A stretch of DNA of 64,000 bases from Saccopteryx bilineata (taxonomy: Eukaryota > Chordata > Mammalia > Chiroptera > Emballonuridae), in the NCBI RefSeq assembly GCF_036850765.1, contig NC_089491.1, positions 132,238,266 to 132,302,265 of the forward strand, written 5' to 3'. The translations under genes and the position numbers were made by a program. This document shows, in pieces, positions 11,256-22,789 of the stretch (the stretch's first letter is position 1; every line of letters starts with the position of its first letter). The notes beneath the pieces are model-generated. The model did no database searches, was not told the DNA's origin, and saw nothing but the letters and a program-made list of their open reading frames with translations.

Positions 11256-12374
11256 TGAAGTGGACTTTTTGTGAGTGGCTGCTGGCTGTAGATGCTCTTT
11301 GTTTTCTACAGCAAACTTATTTTTCTTTCCATTTGCATCAACCCCGATTTTCAGTTACCTATTTCCTCTTCCTGTCCATTTTACTTTGTCCTGGGGAAAA
11401 GAAAGAAAAGGAGATAAAATATTTCCAATACAGTACAAAGTGGTCCAGGCTAATTAAATGCCTTGAGAGCCAAGTAACAAATGAACCTTTCATCCCATTA
11501 GCCCACATGCATAAACCAAAGTCATAAACATTTGGTGAGTTCTTTGCCATTTATTTTAATGCTTTTAAATGTGCTGAGGAGAAAAAAATTATGTTGTGTT
11601 TCTACATTCTGGTTATGAAGGTTCTATTCATCAATAATCAATTTATTTCTATAATGAAATACCAGTTTACAAAGAATGCTTCACATAATAAATGTGAGCA
11701 ATTAATGTATGAGTCTCTAATTATGGAATAATATAGCCAAAAATATAATAGTTATTTTAAAAATTATGTAGTATTGAATCTGCAAAAAGTAATATAAAAA
11801 GGAAAAAAATTTTAAGTATTTTAGGGGAAAGAAGATTTTAAAATTACAGATTCAAATTTTTACCTTAAAGAAAAGAGCTCCAAACATCAGTTTAGCAAAC
11901 ACTTATTAAAAACCTAAATTTTAGTCCCACCCCAGCAAGATTACTGTGATAAGATTTAAAGGATTACAAAATGTGACTACTGTGTACAAATAACTGACTA
12001 CAGCACACTTGCTTGAAGGTTTTCCTTAGTAAACCTATTTTAAGTCACTTAAGTCTAACAATTGTATTCCCAATAAATTTAAAATTTCAATATCAACAGC
12101 AATTTGCCACAACTGGTAAATTAGCCTGGCATTCAATAACTAAAAATACTTTAATGTAAATAAAATTTATAATAATTTTAAATAATTCAGCTGTTTCCCC
12201 TTACTGGTTATACTGCTTTAGCTTTGTCCCAACTGAACTTTACTGGATCTTATATTATATGACCCAATTATTCATAAGGTAGCTGAAATTCATGAATATT
12301 TTTCTTTTCTATCATAAATGGTGATCTTATAACTGACCATATAATTTCTTTGCCATAACCACCTAACTCAATTT
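11256..12374. other. unassigned AT-rich DNA
   Basis: Very AT-rich, with no nameable element and no coding signal. A 107-codon open frame at 11204-11527 starts inside the hAT end and has no recognisable product. Confidence 0.35.
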
Positions 12375-13140
12375 TTAAAAATTTATTTAAGCAGGATTGG
12401 CATACAATGTTATATTAGTTTCAGGTGTGCAATAGTGCTTTAATATTTACGCTGTGATCACCACACTAAGTCTAGTTAACACCTGTCAACATTCAAACTT
12501 ATCACAACAATATTGAGTACATTTCCCTTCACCTTTTTCACCATCCCCCCACCAACCCTTCTGCTCTGGCCACCACAGTTTGGTCTCTATTTCTATGAGT
12601 CTGCTTTTGTTTTGTTTTACTTGTTTGTTTGTTTTGCTTTTTCAGTTTTCACTAAATATAAATGAAATCATATGATATGTATCTTTTGCTGTCTGACTTC
12701 TTTCACTTAACATAATACCCTCTAGGTTCATAATACCCTCTAGGTTTTTTTTTTTTATCACAAAAAGGCAAGATTTTATTCTTTTTTATTGTTGAGTAAT
12801 ATTTTATTGCATATATATACCACATATTCATCCATTCATCAATCAGTGAACACTTAAATTGTTTCTATATCTTGACTATTGTAAATCATGCTGCAATAAG
12901 CACAGGGGTGGATATATCCTTTCAGATTAGTATACCCGTTTTCTTTGGATAAATACAAGGAGGTTGAATTCCTGGGTCATATATGGTAGCTATATTTTTA
13001 GATTTTTAAGGATTCTCCGTACTGTTTCCATAGTGGTTGTACCAATTTACAATCCCACCAACAATTCATGATGTAGTCCCATTTGTTTACTTTTCTTTTG
13101 TTTTCCTTGCTCTAGAAGACATATCTAAAAACATATTGCT
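12375..13140 (-). mobile_element. L1 3' region, minus strand
   Basis: Antisense landmarks in order are 'caggtgtgcaatagtgcttt', 'catatgatatgtatcttttg', 'ataccacatattcatccatt', 'ttcctgggtcatatatggta' and 'atcccaccaacaattcatg'. A 19-bp tandem copy ('cataataccctctagg') lies near 12712-12745. Confidence 0.75.
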
Positions 13141-13669
13141 AAGACCAGTGTCAAAAATTTATTGCCTATGCTTTCTTCCGGGAGTTTTAAGAGAAAGAAA
13201 TAGTGTTGGAATGGTGGAAAACTAGGAAAGAGTATGCCAAGCTAAGAACCCATAATAGCAAATCTAAAAATAGTGGTGACCAGATCTCATTCAGGTTAAT
13301 TCTCCTGAAGAAGGGGCACCTGAAAGGATGTTGATGTGGGAAGAAAGGGCAAGTAGATAATAAAATGTTTTCAATGATAAGTCTACATTTTATTTAGTAG
13401 GACAGCTATCAAAATAAAAATATTGAATTATGTCAAATATTATCCCATATATGATTAAAAATAGACACAGATGAATATTTGTCTACATATAAAAATGCCC
13501 CCAAAACAATATGGGATGGGTACAAAAAACGATTATAAGAGGTTGCCTCTGGAGCAGGAAGGAGGTAGAGTTGGAATGGATTAAAGTGGAATCTCAGTTT
13601 TTCATTGTATAGATTTCTGTTTCATGGTTTTGTTTTGCTTGTTGTTTTACAACAGGTTGTATTAATGTA

Positions 13670-14025
13670 TCATCTGTGTACATTTTTTATTTTGAAATTA
13701 AATTTAATGGGGTGATATTGATCAATAAGAGTACAGTTTCAGATTAACATCTCCATGACATTTACACAGATGATTGTGTTGTGTGCCCATCACTCAAACT
13801 CTACTCATTTTCCATCATCATATATTGGTCCCCCCTTACTCCTCTCTCCCCTGCCTCCATCTCCCTGGTAACCTCATATCTATGTCCATGAGTCTCAGTC
13901 TTCTATCCCACCTATGTGTGAAATCATATAGTTCTTAGCTTTTCCTGATTTACTTATTTCACTCAGTATAATGTTCTCAGGTTCATCCATGTTGTTGTAA
14001 ATGGCAATATGTCATCATTTCAGTG
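13670..14025 (-). mobile_element. L1 3' UTR fragment, minus strand
   Basis: Antisense order 'ttaatggggtgatattgatc', 'gtgcccatcactcaaactc', 'cactcagtataatgttctca', 'ggttcatccatgttgttgta' is the usual L1 3' UTR reading in reverse. Confidence 0.7.
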
Positions 14026-14389
14026 TCCTCCTGATGCTGCTTCAGCTCGCGAAAGGGAGCTCTATGGCAAAGGCTGGTTGCTAACCAGCACCCACTTCCT
14101 ACCAATCATTATTTTTAGAGGGTTTTTTTAAGTCACCTTAATGCTTGATCATTAATATATTTTCTGTAGTGAAAATTTAAATGTCGCATTAATATAATGT
14201 TTTGTGAGCGTTTTTTAAAAGTGGTTTTAAAAAATAAAGGTTTAAATGCTGTCGATCTGTCAGTTGAACTAGCCAGAGAGAATACGTGGGAGGCTAGCTG
14301 CACCGCGCTGGCTAGCAGCGTTTACACTCTGTCCTTATCAACCTGACTCTCATTCTTCATCATAATTTCCTCTGTCAATTGACAAGCTT
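14026..14389. other. unassigned segment with GCTAGC repeats
   Basis: It is not a repeat I can name. 'ggaggctagctgcaccgcg' and 'ctggctagcagcg' (about 14290-14321) carry two GCTAGC palindromes. The region precedes an exact tandem duplication. Confidence 0.35.
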
Positions 14390-14390
14390 T

Positions 14391-14532
14391 AAAAAAGCTT
14401 TTTAAAATAATTTCTGTGATGACAAGTTGCACACTAACCTAAAAGAGTCCGTTTTTCTTTTAAAAAAACTTTTTAAAATAATTTCTGTGATGACAAGTTG
14501 CACACTAACCTAAAAGAGTCCGTTTTTCTTTT
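14391..14532 (+). repeat. two-copy 71-bp tandem duplication
   Basis: The block running from 'ctttttaaaataatttctg' to 'gagtccgtttttctttt' occurs twice at a 71-bp offset (compare 'tttctgtg' at 14411 and 14482). The copies look identical across the shared core, which suggests a recent event. Confidence 0.9.
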
Positions 14533-14814
14533 CTCCCTAGGTATTTCTTTCTCATGCTTTTCTGAGAAAATGTCATAAATAGTTCATCAAATGTGAGAGA
14601 GAAGAATTCCATAAATATAAGCAACTGTCATTGAATTCTTCTTAATGGAGCACCTTTTACTCGGGTCTTTTGTGGCTCTGATTTCCAAAAGCCCTCCTCT
14701 CTCCCCACACCTCCCCACAGGAAGAACCTTTAGTTTCCCAACGTCCCCATGGCTGAAGTCACAAGATTTGGAGGTACAGAAGTGACTTTCATTTGCCAGC
14801 AATGGCTAGTTCTA

Positions 14815-15158
14815 TTTTGTTTTGTTGTTGTTGTTTATTTAGTGAGAGGAAGTGAGGCAGAGAGACAGACTCTGGCATGCGCTCCCACTGGGATCCACCT
14901 GGCAAGCCCCTAGGGGGCAATGCTCTGCCCATCTTGCTCCATTGCTCAGTAACCAAGCTCTTCTTAGCACCTGAGGTGGAGGCCATGGAGTCATCCTCAG
15001 TGCCCAGGGACCACTCGCTTCAAACGAACCTTGATTGCAGGAGAGAGAAAGAGAGAGAAGTGAGAGAGTGAGGGGTGGAGAAGCCCTGAGCAGGAATTGA
15101 TCATGGGTCATCCACACACCAGGCCAATGATCTACCACTGAGCCAACTGGCCAGGGCC
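14815..15158 (-). mobile_element. SINE type 2, minus strand, older copy
   Basis: Complementary landmarks are 'gcgctcccactgggatccac', 'gcaatgctctgcccatcttg', 'aggtggaggccatggagtca' and, at the right, 'ccactgagccaactggccag'. It is more diverged than most type 2 copies here, and its CTCF-like core is degraded. Confidence 0.82.
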
Positions 15159-15234
15159 AAAATTAGCTCTTTGATCATCACCTGATTCCTATTGTCTTAT
15201 ATTAACATTTGAGGGATACTTGGCATTTTTTATT

Positions 15235-15395
15235 CCTACACATTACTCTGTGCCTTGGGCAAATTACTTAACCTCTGAATCTTTTCACTTGTATATAATA
15301 AGATAATAATACCTAAATTGTGGGTCATTGTAGAGATTAAATATGTATGAGATGCTTATCATACTGTCTAGAATACAGCCAATATATGGTGCCTG
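15235..15395 (+). mobile_element. MIR fragment
   Basis: 'ctgtgccttgggcaaattac' and 'ttaacctctgaatcttttc' are followed by 'tagagattaaatatgtatga'. This is the conserved MIR core and 3' part. Confidence 0.75.
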
Positions 15396-15654
15396 TTATA
15401 ATAATTATTTGTCTTGAACTTATCTGACTATTCTTCTTAAGTGAACAAGACAGGTGCTGTTACAATGAATGGTTAAAGACCTGAGTAATCTTGCTCCATG
15501 GGCCTCCAGGTGAACTTGTCTTTGGGTCAGAATAGTACTCCTGTGGGAGGTTTGTTCCTAACTTTCTCAGTGCCTTTAGAAATTACTCCTGGACACTTCT
15601 GGCGGGTCCAGGTCTCAGTCTGAGATAGCATACCTTGGTGAGCCAATGTTCACA

Positions 15655-15860
15655 GTGGACTCAGACTGGGACTTGAATACCAGCTCCACCATTTATTATC
15701 ATGTAATTATGACAATAAAAAGTATTTACCTTCAGTTTCCTCTTCTGTGAACTGGAGAAAGACTGTAGCAGTATCTCTGCTTCCTAGAGTTATTGCAAGG
15801 GTTGAATAAGACAGTAGAGTCAAGCACACAGTGGAACTCTAACCTCTCAGTACCTAGAGA
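15655..15860 (+). mobile_element. MIR fragment
   Basis: 'gacttgaataccagctccac', 'ttcagtttcctcttctgtga' and 'agagttattgcaagggttga' occur in MIR order. Confidence 0.75.
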
Positions 15861-16242
15861 GTTAGCCCCGGGCCAGGTGGTGGTCATGAGTCCAAAGGCC
15901 TGTAGAACTGCTCTTCTTTTCTTCTTGGCAATGGCATGCAAGCCATAGTGGTCAAGACAGCCTCAGTACCTTCTTCTTTCACCTTTTTTGAGGGAGAATT
16001 TCAACTTGCCAGGAGACTTTAGGTCTGAGTCATCACTTTCTCAAGCCCACTTCCCCAGGTGAGGCCTTTAGTGAAGCCATCTCCAGTTCTGACTATCTAC
16101 CTGGATTGTGCCATATTAGAGAGTCAATACTCTTAGAGCCAGGGTGTGCTGATTTTCTGCTTATACCTCTAGGGTCTTGGCATGTGTGGCAGCATCACTA
16201 AACAGGCACAGGTTATCTTTGGGTTTTCCCTTATGTCATATA

Positions 16243-16454
16243 CAGTTGACCCTGAACAACATGGGTTTGAACTGCATGGATCCACTTATATGCAGATCTG
16301 TCTCAAATGACCCATGCAATTCAAACCCATGCTGCTCCAGGGTCATCACCGTGGTTGGGAATCCATGCACAAAGAGGGCTGACAGTGGTTATACTCGGAT
16401 TTTCAACATGAGAGGTTGGCGCCCCTAACCCCTGCATTGTTCAAGGTCCAACTG
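16243..16454. mobile_element. MARNA-like mariner-type element, internally palindromic
   Basis: The ends are CAGTTGACCCTGAACAACAT and the complement of 'ttgttcaaggtccaactg', with TA at 16241-16242. The 5' 34 bp (16247-16280) is repeated inverted at about 16310-16345 ('gcaattcaaacccatgctgc', 'tccagggtca'), so the first half can fold into a hairpin. The family name is from memory. Confidence 0.65.
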
Positions 16455-17044
16455 TGTTGTTGGTTTGAAACCTCAGGGGCTTCCAGAGTGAAATCTGAAC
16501 CTGTTTCCCATAGACAGAGTACAAGGAGTGACTGGAAAAGAGGTAGACCACTCTCGATAGGCAGGTGGCAGATTTAATAAGCAAGGGAACCTATTTATGC
16601 GGCTCATCTCAGGCCACTGCAAGATGAGGAGACCTCTGCCCCCACACACCCAAATCTTGAGTTTACGTAGGGGCCTTAAAGACGTTTAGTCACGTATGCC
16701 ATCCAGAGGGTCTCAGAGACACAACACATTGCTCTCTCAAGGCTGCACCCCTGAAAATGGCTTCCACTAAGGAAATGATGAGAAGAACACATGCTCCAGG
16801 GATGGGGGGGAGGTGAGAAGCCTCCAGTTGCCAGGGTTCAGCCCAAAGGTCAACCAGTGGTCACATCCCTTTGTGACCTCCTTCAACAGAAACAAGTGAT
16901 TATGCAAACACAAAAGTGATTCCTCATGCCAGTAAATACGTCAATTCCATTTGGTGACAATATTAAAAATGTATTTCTATGTGCTGGCCACATAGTTTGT
17001 TGATTAAAGCTGGTACTCAAAAACTTATTTCATGATAATGTTGA
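16455..17044. other. unassigned; possibly an old LTR
   Basis: The stretch at 16490-16890 ('gcagatttaataagcaaggg', 'tgtgacctccttcaacag') has the look of an antisense LTR, but I cannot place ends, TSD or family. Confidence 0.3.
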
Positions 17045-17310
17045 TGAGGGAAGAAAAATTGTTTCCTGGCTGGAGCCGCTGTCTGTGTGAAATTTGCACA
17101 TTCTTTCCAAGCCGGCATGGGTTTTCTCCGGGGACTCCAGTTTCCTCCCGCTCCCGAAGGTGTACGTGTGGGGCAAGCGGGCCTGTCTACATTGTTCCAT
17201 TCTGAGTGAGTGTGGGTGTAGATGTGAGTGTACTGAGATGGAAGGGTATCTTATCCAGGGTCCCACCCTGAGCCAGGGAGAGACTCCAGCCACCCACAAG
17301 CCCTGAACTA
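17045..17310 (+). repeat. ancient vertebrate interspersed repeat
   Basis: 'tttgcacattctttccaagc', 'gggttttctccggggactcc', 'agtttcctcccgctcccgaa' and 'gagtgagtgtgggtgtagat' form a widely dispersed old vertebrate repeat pattern. I recognise the pattern but not the family name. It should not be read as a conserved exon. Confidence 0.5.
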
Positions 17311-17689
17311 GAATAAACAGATTAGTAAAGAATTCTCTCTCTTGTGTTTATTAATCTTTTTTAAATGTATGTATAGCTCACATATATTTTCATTTTTAAT
17401 ATTAAATTTGTTTAGGTCTTTATTCAGAAGTTTGGTGATATTTTTGTGTCCCAAAATATACCAGAGGAAATTAACTCTTATTTATATCAATTAGCCTATG
17501 GTAAAATTGATTTTGTTATGGGTCTTCTGCTTAAAGTCACAGTTTCCAAGAACCTATCAACATTAAGCAAGAATTAACTGTATATGATGGTCTTCTCACA
17601 AATTAAAAACATTAGAAGCAGCAATGATGTGGAATTCTAAATCAAACCCCACCATCCATCCACGTCGGGCCAAGGCGTCCCTAATGGGT

Positions 17690-18545
17690 GGCCTCTGCTG
17701 TAGTCATTGAAATGTGGTAGACATAATTCTAAAGATGTCCCAAGATTATTTAATCAAGCGCAGATCTAGATATTGCTGTGAAGGAAGTTAGCCAATGTAA
17801 CTAAGGTTATAGATCTTAAAATAGGGAGATAATCCTGGATTATCTGGAGGAGCCCAAATCGAATCCCTGGAGTCCTGAAGCGGAGATATTTCTCTGGCTG
17901 CAGTCAGAGGGAGGCAGCAGTAGGAAAAGGCAAAGAAAAGATGAGGCAGGAAGGACGGGAGGACTGAGAGACATAATATGTGATAGGATGTGGCCCACCT
18001 CTGTTGGCTCTGAAGATGGAGGAAGGAAGCCGGGAGCCAGGGAACACAAGTAGCTTCTAGGAGCTGAGGAGAGCGCCCTGTGGGCAGCCAGCAAGAACAC
18101 AAGGACCTCAAGTCTTCAGCAGCAAAGAACTGGGTTCAACCAACAGCCCAACTGAGCCTGGGGGTGAAAGCAGGGGAAGATTCTCCCCTGAGAGCTCCCA
18201 GTAAAGAAGTTAGACCTAGCCCTCGCCCAGTACTCAGCTGGTTAGAGCTTCCTCCTGAAAAACCAAGGCTGTAGGTTTGACCCCCAGTCAGGGCACATAC
18301 AAGAACAACCAATGAGTGCATAAAAAAGTGGAACAACAAATGGATTTCTCTCTCTTTCTCTCCCCATCTCAATATCAATAAAAATTAAAAAAAAAAAAAA
18401 AAACAGTCTTGCCAACACTTTGATTTCAGCCCATGTAACCCTAAAGTGAGTTTACCAGGTTCCTGACTTACAAAACTGGGAGAACATAAATGAATGTTGT
18501 AAGCTACTGTAACCGTGATAATTTGCTACAGCAGCAATAGGAAAA
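17690..18545 (+). mobile_element. MaLR-type (MLT1/MST-like) LTR, split by a SINE
   Basis: Landmarks in order are 'tggtagacataattctaaag', 'cctggattatctggaggagc', 'gttggctctgaagatggagg', then after the SINE 'ttgccaacactttgatttca' and 'ttgctacagcagcaatagga'. The last block is the typical 3' end of MaLR LTRs. Confidence 0.6.
18216..18405 (+). mobile_element. SINE type 3 nested in the MaLR LTR
   Basis: 'gtactcagctggttagagct', 'gtttgacccccagtcagggc', 'gaacaaccaatgagtgca', 'tggaacaacaaatgg' and CT- then A-rich tails. It is younger than the LTR that it splits. Confidence 0.78.
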
Positions 18546-18887
18546 CAGGGTTCTAATTTCCAATGAAGAATCCATGTTTCCCAAAGCCTCTGCCCTATTT
18601 GGTTTTTATAACCAAAATTATCTTGGATTAGTTTTTTCACCTTTCTACTCCTATTCACGTGGGTGTAGGGTTGGATCCATAAGGCCCATATTTATTCCAG
18701 AGTTGAGATCCATCGTCATTACAGGATGAGGATCAGACTGAGCATCTACTTGTGTGAAGTTTTCCTGCCATTTATTCATGCTCAGAGTTCAGAAAAGTCA
18801 CCGTGCCACAGAAATGAGAGTTAATTTAACATAAAGCCCATCAGTTTGAGGAAGCAGGAGAAAAATTTTACAATTCTTTCAAATGCA

Positions 18888-19072
18888 TTTGTTTTTCTTT
18901 TTGTTCTTTATTGATTTGGGGCGGGGGATAGAAAGAAACATCCATTTGTTGTTCCACTTATTTATTCATTCATTGGTTGACTCTTCTTGTATGTGCCCTG
19001 ACTGGGGATTGAATCTGCAACCTTAGCTTTCAAGACAACATTCTAACCAATTGAGCAACTAGGCCAAGGTCA
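18888..19072 (-). mobile_element. SINE type 3, minus strand
   Basis: Complementary landmarks are 'catttgttgttccacttatt', 'attcattggttgactcttct', 'gtgccctgactggggattga' and 'accaattgagcaactaggcc'. Confidence 0.8.
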
Positions 19073-19140
19073 AACGCACTTGAATCCAGATTAAACCTAG
19101 CTTTTATATGAAAGAAAGCCACCCAGTTTTAGAAGTGACT

Positions 19141-19325
19141 TTTGGCTTTGGCCAATTAGCTAAGTTAGTTAGAACACTGTCCTGATACACAACTTTGGGG
19201 TTCAATCCCCAGTCAGAACACAAGAGTCAACCAATAAATACATAGACAAGAAGAACAACAAATCAATGGTTTCCTCTTATTCTCTGTCCCTTCCTCTCTC
19301 TCTAAAAAAAAAAAAAAAGAAATAA
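19141..19325 (+). mobile_element. SINE type 3
   Basis: 'ttagctaagttagttagaac', 'ggttcaatccccagtcagaa', 'caagaagaacaacaaatc', then a CT run and poly-A. It lies 70 bp from an opposite copy at 18888-19072, giving an inverted SINE pair. Confidence 0.8.
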
Positions 19326-20359
19326 AAAGTCAATAAGAAAAAAAAGTGACCTTTAGGTACCTGAGTGTTGGAAAGTTTCAAATGCTTTTAAAACAATCCA
19401 GAAATGGATAAAATATCATTTTTTATAAAAAAAATATTGCAGCGGAAACTGAAGGAATTCTGACAGAAATGCCAATAAACAGTTATGGTAAACATTAAGG
19501 AAGCCATGGTTTATTTTCTTCAACCATTTTGTTCACAGCCTGAGAGCCAATTATAACAAGTGTAATAACAAATATATACATACATTGTTTAATGTCTCTC
19601 AATCATAGTTTCTAAGTGCAATTTGAAAGAGCAGGCCTGACAGTTGCACACTTTAACAGGATTTGGTTTATTGAGGCTCAGGCTAGCATCAAGGGCCTTC
19701 ACAGGCAGCAGCAGGCATGCACACCTAGAGCAGCAATGAGAGAGGAAAGGAAAGATTACTAGGAAGAGGCATGCTCTCCTGACCAGAGCATGCCCACACC
19801 TGTCCCTTCCCCCTCTTTTACCCCACAGAAGTGCATCTCTTAAACTCTAACCCCCCCCCCCCAGATCAATGGACAGCAGTAGCTCCTGCAGGGCTAACCT
19901 GCTGAACCTGTCTCCAAGGCCCCCTTTTCTCTGACTCCTCAGGGAGCCGAAGCAGTCTCATCTTGGCTCATTTCTTTCCTATTACATTTCCAGAAAGCCA
20001 AAGCAACTCTGCCCAGCCTCTCTTGTTGATACTTCTATCCTAAACCCTTCCTTGTTTCACTGTCTCCAGCTTTAATAAATATATTCTCAAAATAAAAATA
20101 AAAAAATTATTCGGAAGGCAAATGGGTATAGTCTGAAACTGAAGAGAGCCTGCCTTCCCACTAAGGCCTCTTTGTGATAAAATCAGTCACTTTTGATCGA
20201 CTTCTTGGCTCTGAGATACTCTTTCTCTGTTGACATGGTGTTGACATCTGGCAAAATGTTCTAAAGTAGGCATGGCCCTAGGTTTCGACATTCTGCATTT
20301 CTGGTCACCAGAGTGGAATACCAAGTAACCAAATGCAGTTTTAAAAAATAATTTCCTTT
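19326..20359. other. unassigned; LTR-like features near 19640-20095
   Basis: A segment ending 'gtctccagctttaataaata' before an A-rich stretch resembles an LTR polyadenylation region, and a C-run lies at 19850. No ends or TSD could be fixed. Confidence 0.3.
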
Positions 20360-20369
20360 TGTGTGCAGT

Positions 20370-20763
20370 TTTGTTTTTTTTGTTTTTGTTTTGTTCTTTT
20401 TTGTGTGTGACAGAGACAAGAAGAGAGATAAAGAGAGGAACAGATAGAGACAGACAGACAGGAAGGGAGAGAGATAAGAAGCATCAGTTTTTCATTGCAG
20501 CTCCTTAGTTGTTTATTGTTTGCTTTCTCATATGTGCCTTGACCAGGGGGCTACAGCTGAGCCTGTGACCCCTTGCTCAAGCCAGCGACCTTGGGCTCAA
20601 GCCAGTGACCTTAGGTTTCAAGCCAGAGACCTTTGGGCTCAAGCCAGCAACCCCACACTCAAGCTGCTGAGCCTGCACTCAAGTCAGCAATCATGAGGTT
20701 TAAAACCTGGGTCCTCTGTATCCAGTCCAACACTTTATCCACTGCACCACCATCTGGTCAGGC
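20370..20763 (-). mobile_element. SINE type 4, minus strand, with internal tandem units
   Basis: Read on the minus strand, a type-1-like tRNA head (complement of 'ccactgcaccaccatctggt') is followed by about seven imperfect 20-21-bp units seen here as 'gctcaagccagcgaccttgg' (20570-20700), then an AG-rich part and a T-run marking the A-tail. The 9-bp TSD TGTGTGCAG is at 20360-20368 and 20764-20772. Confidence 0.82.
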
Positions 20764-21029
20764 TGTGTGCAGCTTTTAAAAATAATTTGTAGTGGTATAT
20801 GTTTTATTTCAAATCTTACTCTGAAACAGTGAAAAACAAAATGTGTTTCAAAGAGGAAAGTCAGCCAATTGACCAATGGACCAAGCCTCTAAAATCTGGA
20901 TTCCATTTCTGGTTCTGCTAATGCCCTGGAATGTGAAAATAAACAACTCAGCCCCCGGGGGTGGAGGGAGGCTTGGCTTACCCTCTCCTACCATTGAAGG
21001 GCAGACAAATGATGTGTTGCTTAAAGGCA

Positions 21030-21238
21030 TAGATTTCCAAGTCCAACATAGCTTTCAGTTCCCACTCGGCTACTTTGTTATGTGTTGTCTTTGTGTCACT
21101 TAACCTCTCTAAATTTCAGTTTCTCTACCTTTAAGTGAGTGCAATAATAACTACCTCATTAAGATGGCATAAAAATATAAGTTTAGCACAGTGCCTTGCA
21201 TATGGTAAGCACTCACAAATTTTCACTTTTGTTATTAC
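21030..21238 (+). mobile_element. MIR
   Basis: 'cactcggctactttgttatg', 'cacttaacctctctaaattt', 'cagtttctctacctttaagt', 'gcacagtgccttgcatatgg' and 'taagcactcac' give nearly the whole MIR order. Confidence 0.82.
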
Positions 21239-21321
21239 TATTACAACTATAGTTGACCCTTGAATAATGCAGGAGTGGGAGTAAGGAGCACTGACCCCAT
21301 GCAGTCAAAAATTCACATGTA

Positions 21322-21731
21322 GCCTGACTGGTGGTGGCGCTGGGAATAGAGCATTGACCCAGGATGCTGATGTTCCTGGTTCAAAATCCCAAAGTCTCCA
21401 GCTTGAGCATGAGCTCATTGGCTTGAGTGTGGGCTTGCCAGTTTGAGCATAAGGTCATCAACATGATCCCATGGTCACTGGCTTGAGTCCAAAGAAACTG
21501 GCTTGAGCAAGGGGTCACTTGTTCAGCTGCAGCCCCTCCCCTATCAAGACATGCATGAGAAGCAATCAATGAACAACTAAAGTGAAGCCACTATAAGTTG
21601 ATGCTTCTCATCTTTTTCCTCTTTCTCTCTCCCTTCTTCTTCTTCTTCTTCTTCTTCTTCTTCTTCTTCTTCTTCTTCTTCTTCTTCTCTCTCTCTCTCT
21701 CTCTCAAAAAATAAATAAACTTTTAAAAGTC
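21322..21731 (+). mobile_element. SINE type 4 nested in the mariner-type element
   Basis: 'cctgactggtggtggcgctg' head, 'ctggttcaaaatccc' B-box region, repeated 'tggcttgagtgtgggcttgc' units, a (TTC)n and CT tract (21635-21706), then AAAAAATAAATAAAC. The TSD CACATGTA is at 21314-21321 and 21732-21739. Confidence 0.85.
21630..21706 (+). repeat. (TTC)n followed by (TC)n microsatellite
   Basis: About 19 TTC units run into a (TC) run inside the type 4 SINE tail. It is an expansion of the pyrimidine-rich SINE 3' part. Confidence 0.9.
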
Positions 21732-22565
21732 CACATGTAACCTTGGACTTCCTGAAAACTTAGTTACTGATAGCCTACTTATGACCAGAAGCCCTATCAA
21801 TAGCATAAACATGTGACTAACACATATTTTGTACATTTTATTCCTCCTTATTCATACAATAAAGTAAGCTGGAGAAAAAAATATTAATAAAATTATGAGA
21901 AAAACAAAATAAATTTACAGTATTTATTGAAAAAATTCTGTGAGAAATGGAACCCAACACAATTCAAATCTGTGTTGTTCATGAGTCAACTGTATTAAAT
22001 AGGACTGGCAAGAGCCTTCATGTGACATAGGAAATGTACCTTCCTAATCTCACATTTATCTCTAGTTACACATCATCAAAACCAAATGGTTATCAAATAA
22101 ATTGTTTCACATAATCTATTTCAAAAAAGTAAATTTCGTTAGCCACATTCTTTCCACCTACACAACTTTGTATTCCTGTCATGCCCGAACCTATAAAACT
22201 ACCTCTCACTGTATGAATTCAAATAACATTGTTTGAAAAATAAAAGAGAGACAGTGGCCATGTGAGAAGGAAGCTGTTAGTACAGGGCAAAGCCAACAAA
22301 AGGAGGGCAAACAGAGCACATTTGTCTCTGTCATCGCCACCTGGCCTGTGTCCAGAGCTGAGAGACCGTGTTTGTATGTTCAGTTTATTAACTGGGTTTC
22401 TGTCACCTACAGAGTTTACCACTGTCAATTTGGAGCTGGGCTCGAGCCCTATAGTCTCAGTGTTTACCCTGGGAGGAAGCTTCCAAAAACCAGCATAGCC
22501 ACCACTAGGAAGGTTGTGAGGTGTTACTGCAAAATGACAGCCCCTGCCACTGCCCAGCGAATGGA

Positions 22566-22745
22566 AAAATGGCTCCCCCCTTCTCGCCAACTCCCTCCCC
22601 TCCCTTCCCCTCCTCCCCTTCCCTCCCATCCCCTCCTCTCCTCTCTTCACTTTTCCTCTCCCTTTCCCTCCCCTCTCCTTCCCTCCTCTCCTCTCTTCCC
22701 CTCCCCTCCCTTCCCCTCTTCTCTTCTCTTCTCCTCTATTCTATG

Positions 22746-22789
<44 letters not shown>

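Larger units (their letters stand above)
21250..21992. mobile_element. MARNA-like mariner-type element, split by a SINE
   Basis: The left end TAGTTGACCCTTGAATAATG and right end 'catgagtcaactg' (complement CAGTTGACTCATG) are flanked by TA (21248-21249, 21993-21994). It is a second member of the family seen at 16243. Neither half has a usable transposase frame. Confidence 0.65.

Noticed and set aside
17045..17310. Possible conserved exon (open frames on both strands)
   Set aside because: The phrase pattern is an ancient dispersed vertebrate repeat.
18888..19325. Inverted SINE pair as a functional hairpin
   Set aside because: Opposite SINEs 70 bp apart are common, and both are diverged. I saw no transcript evidence for a function.
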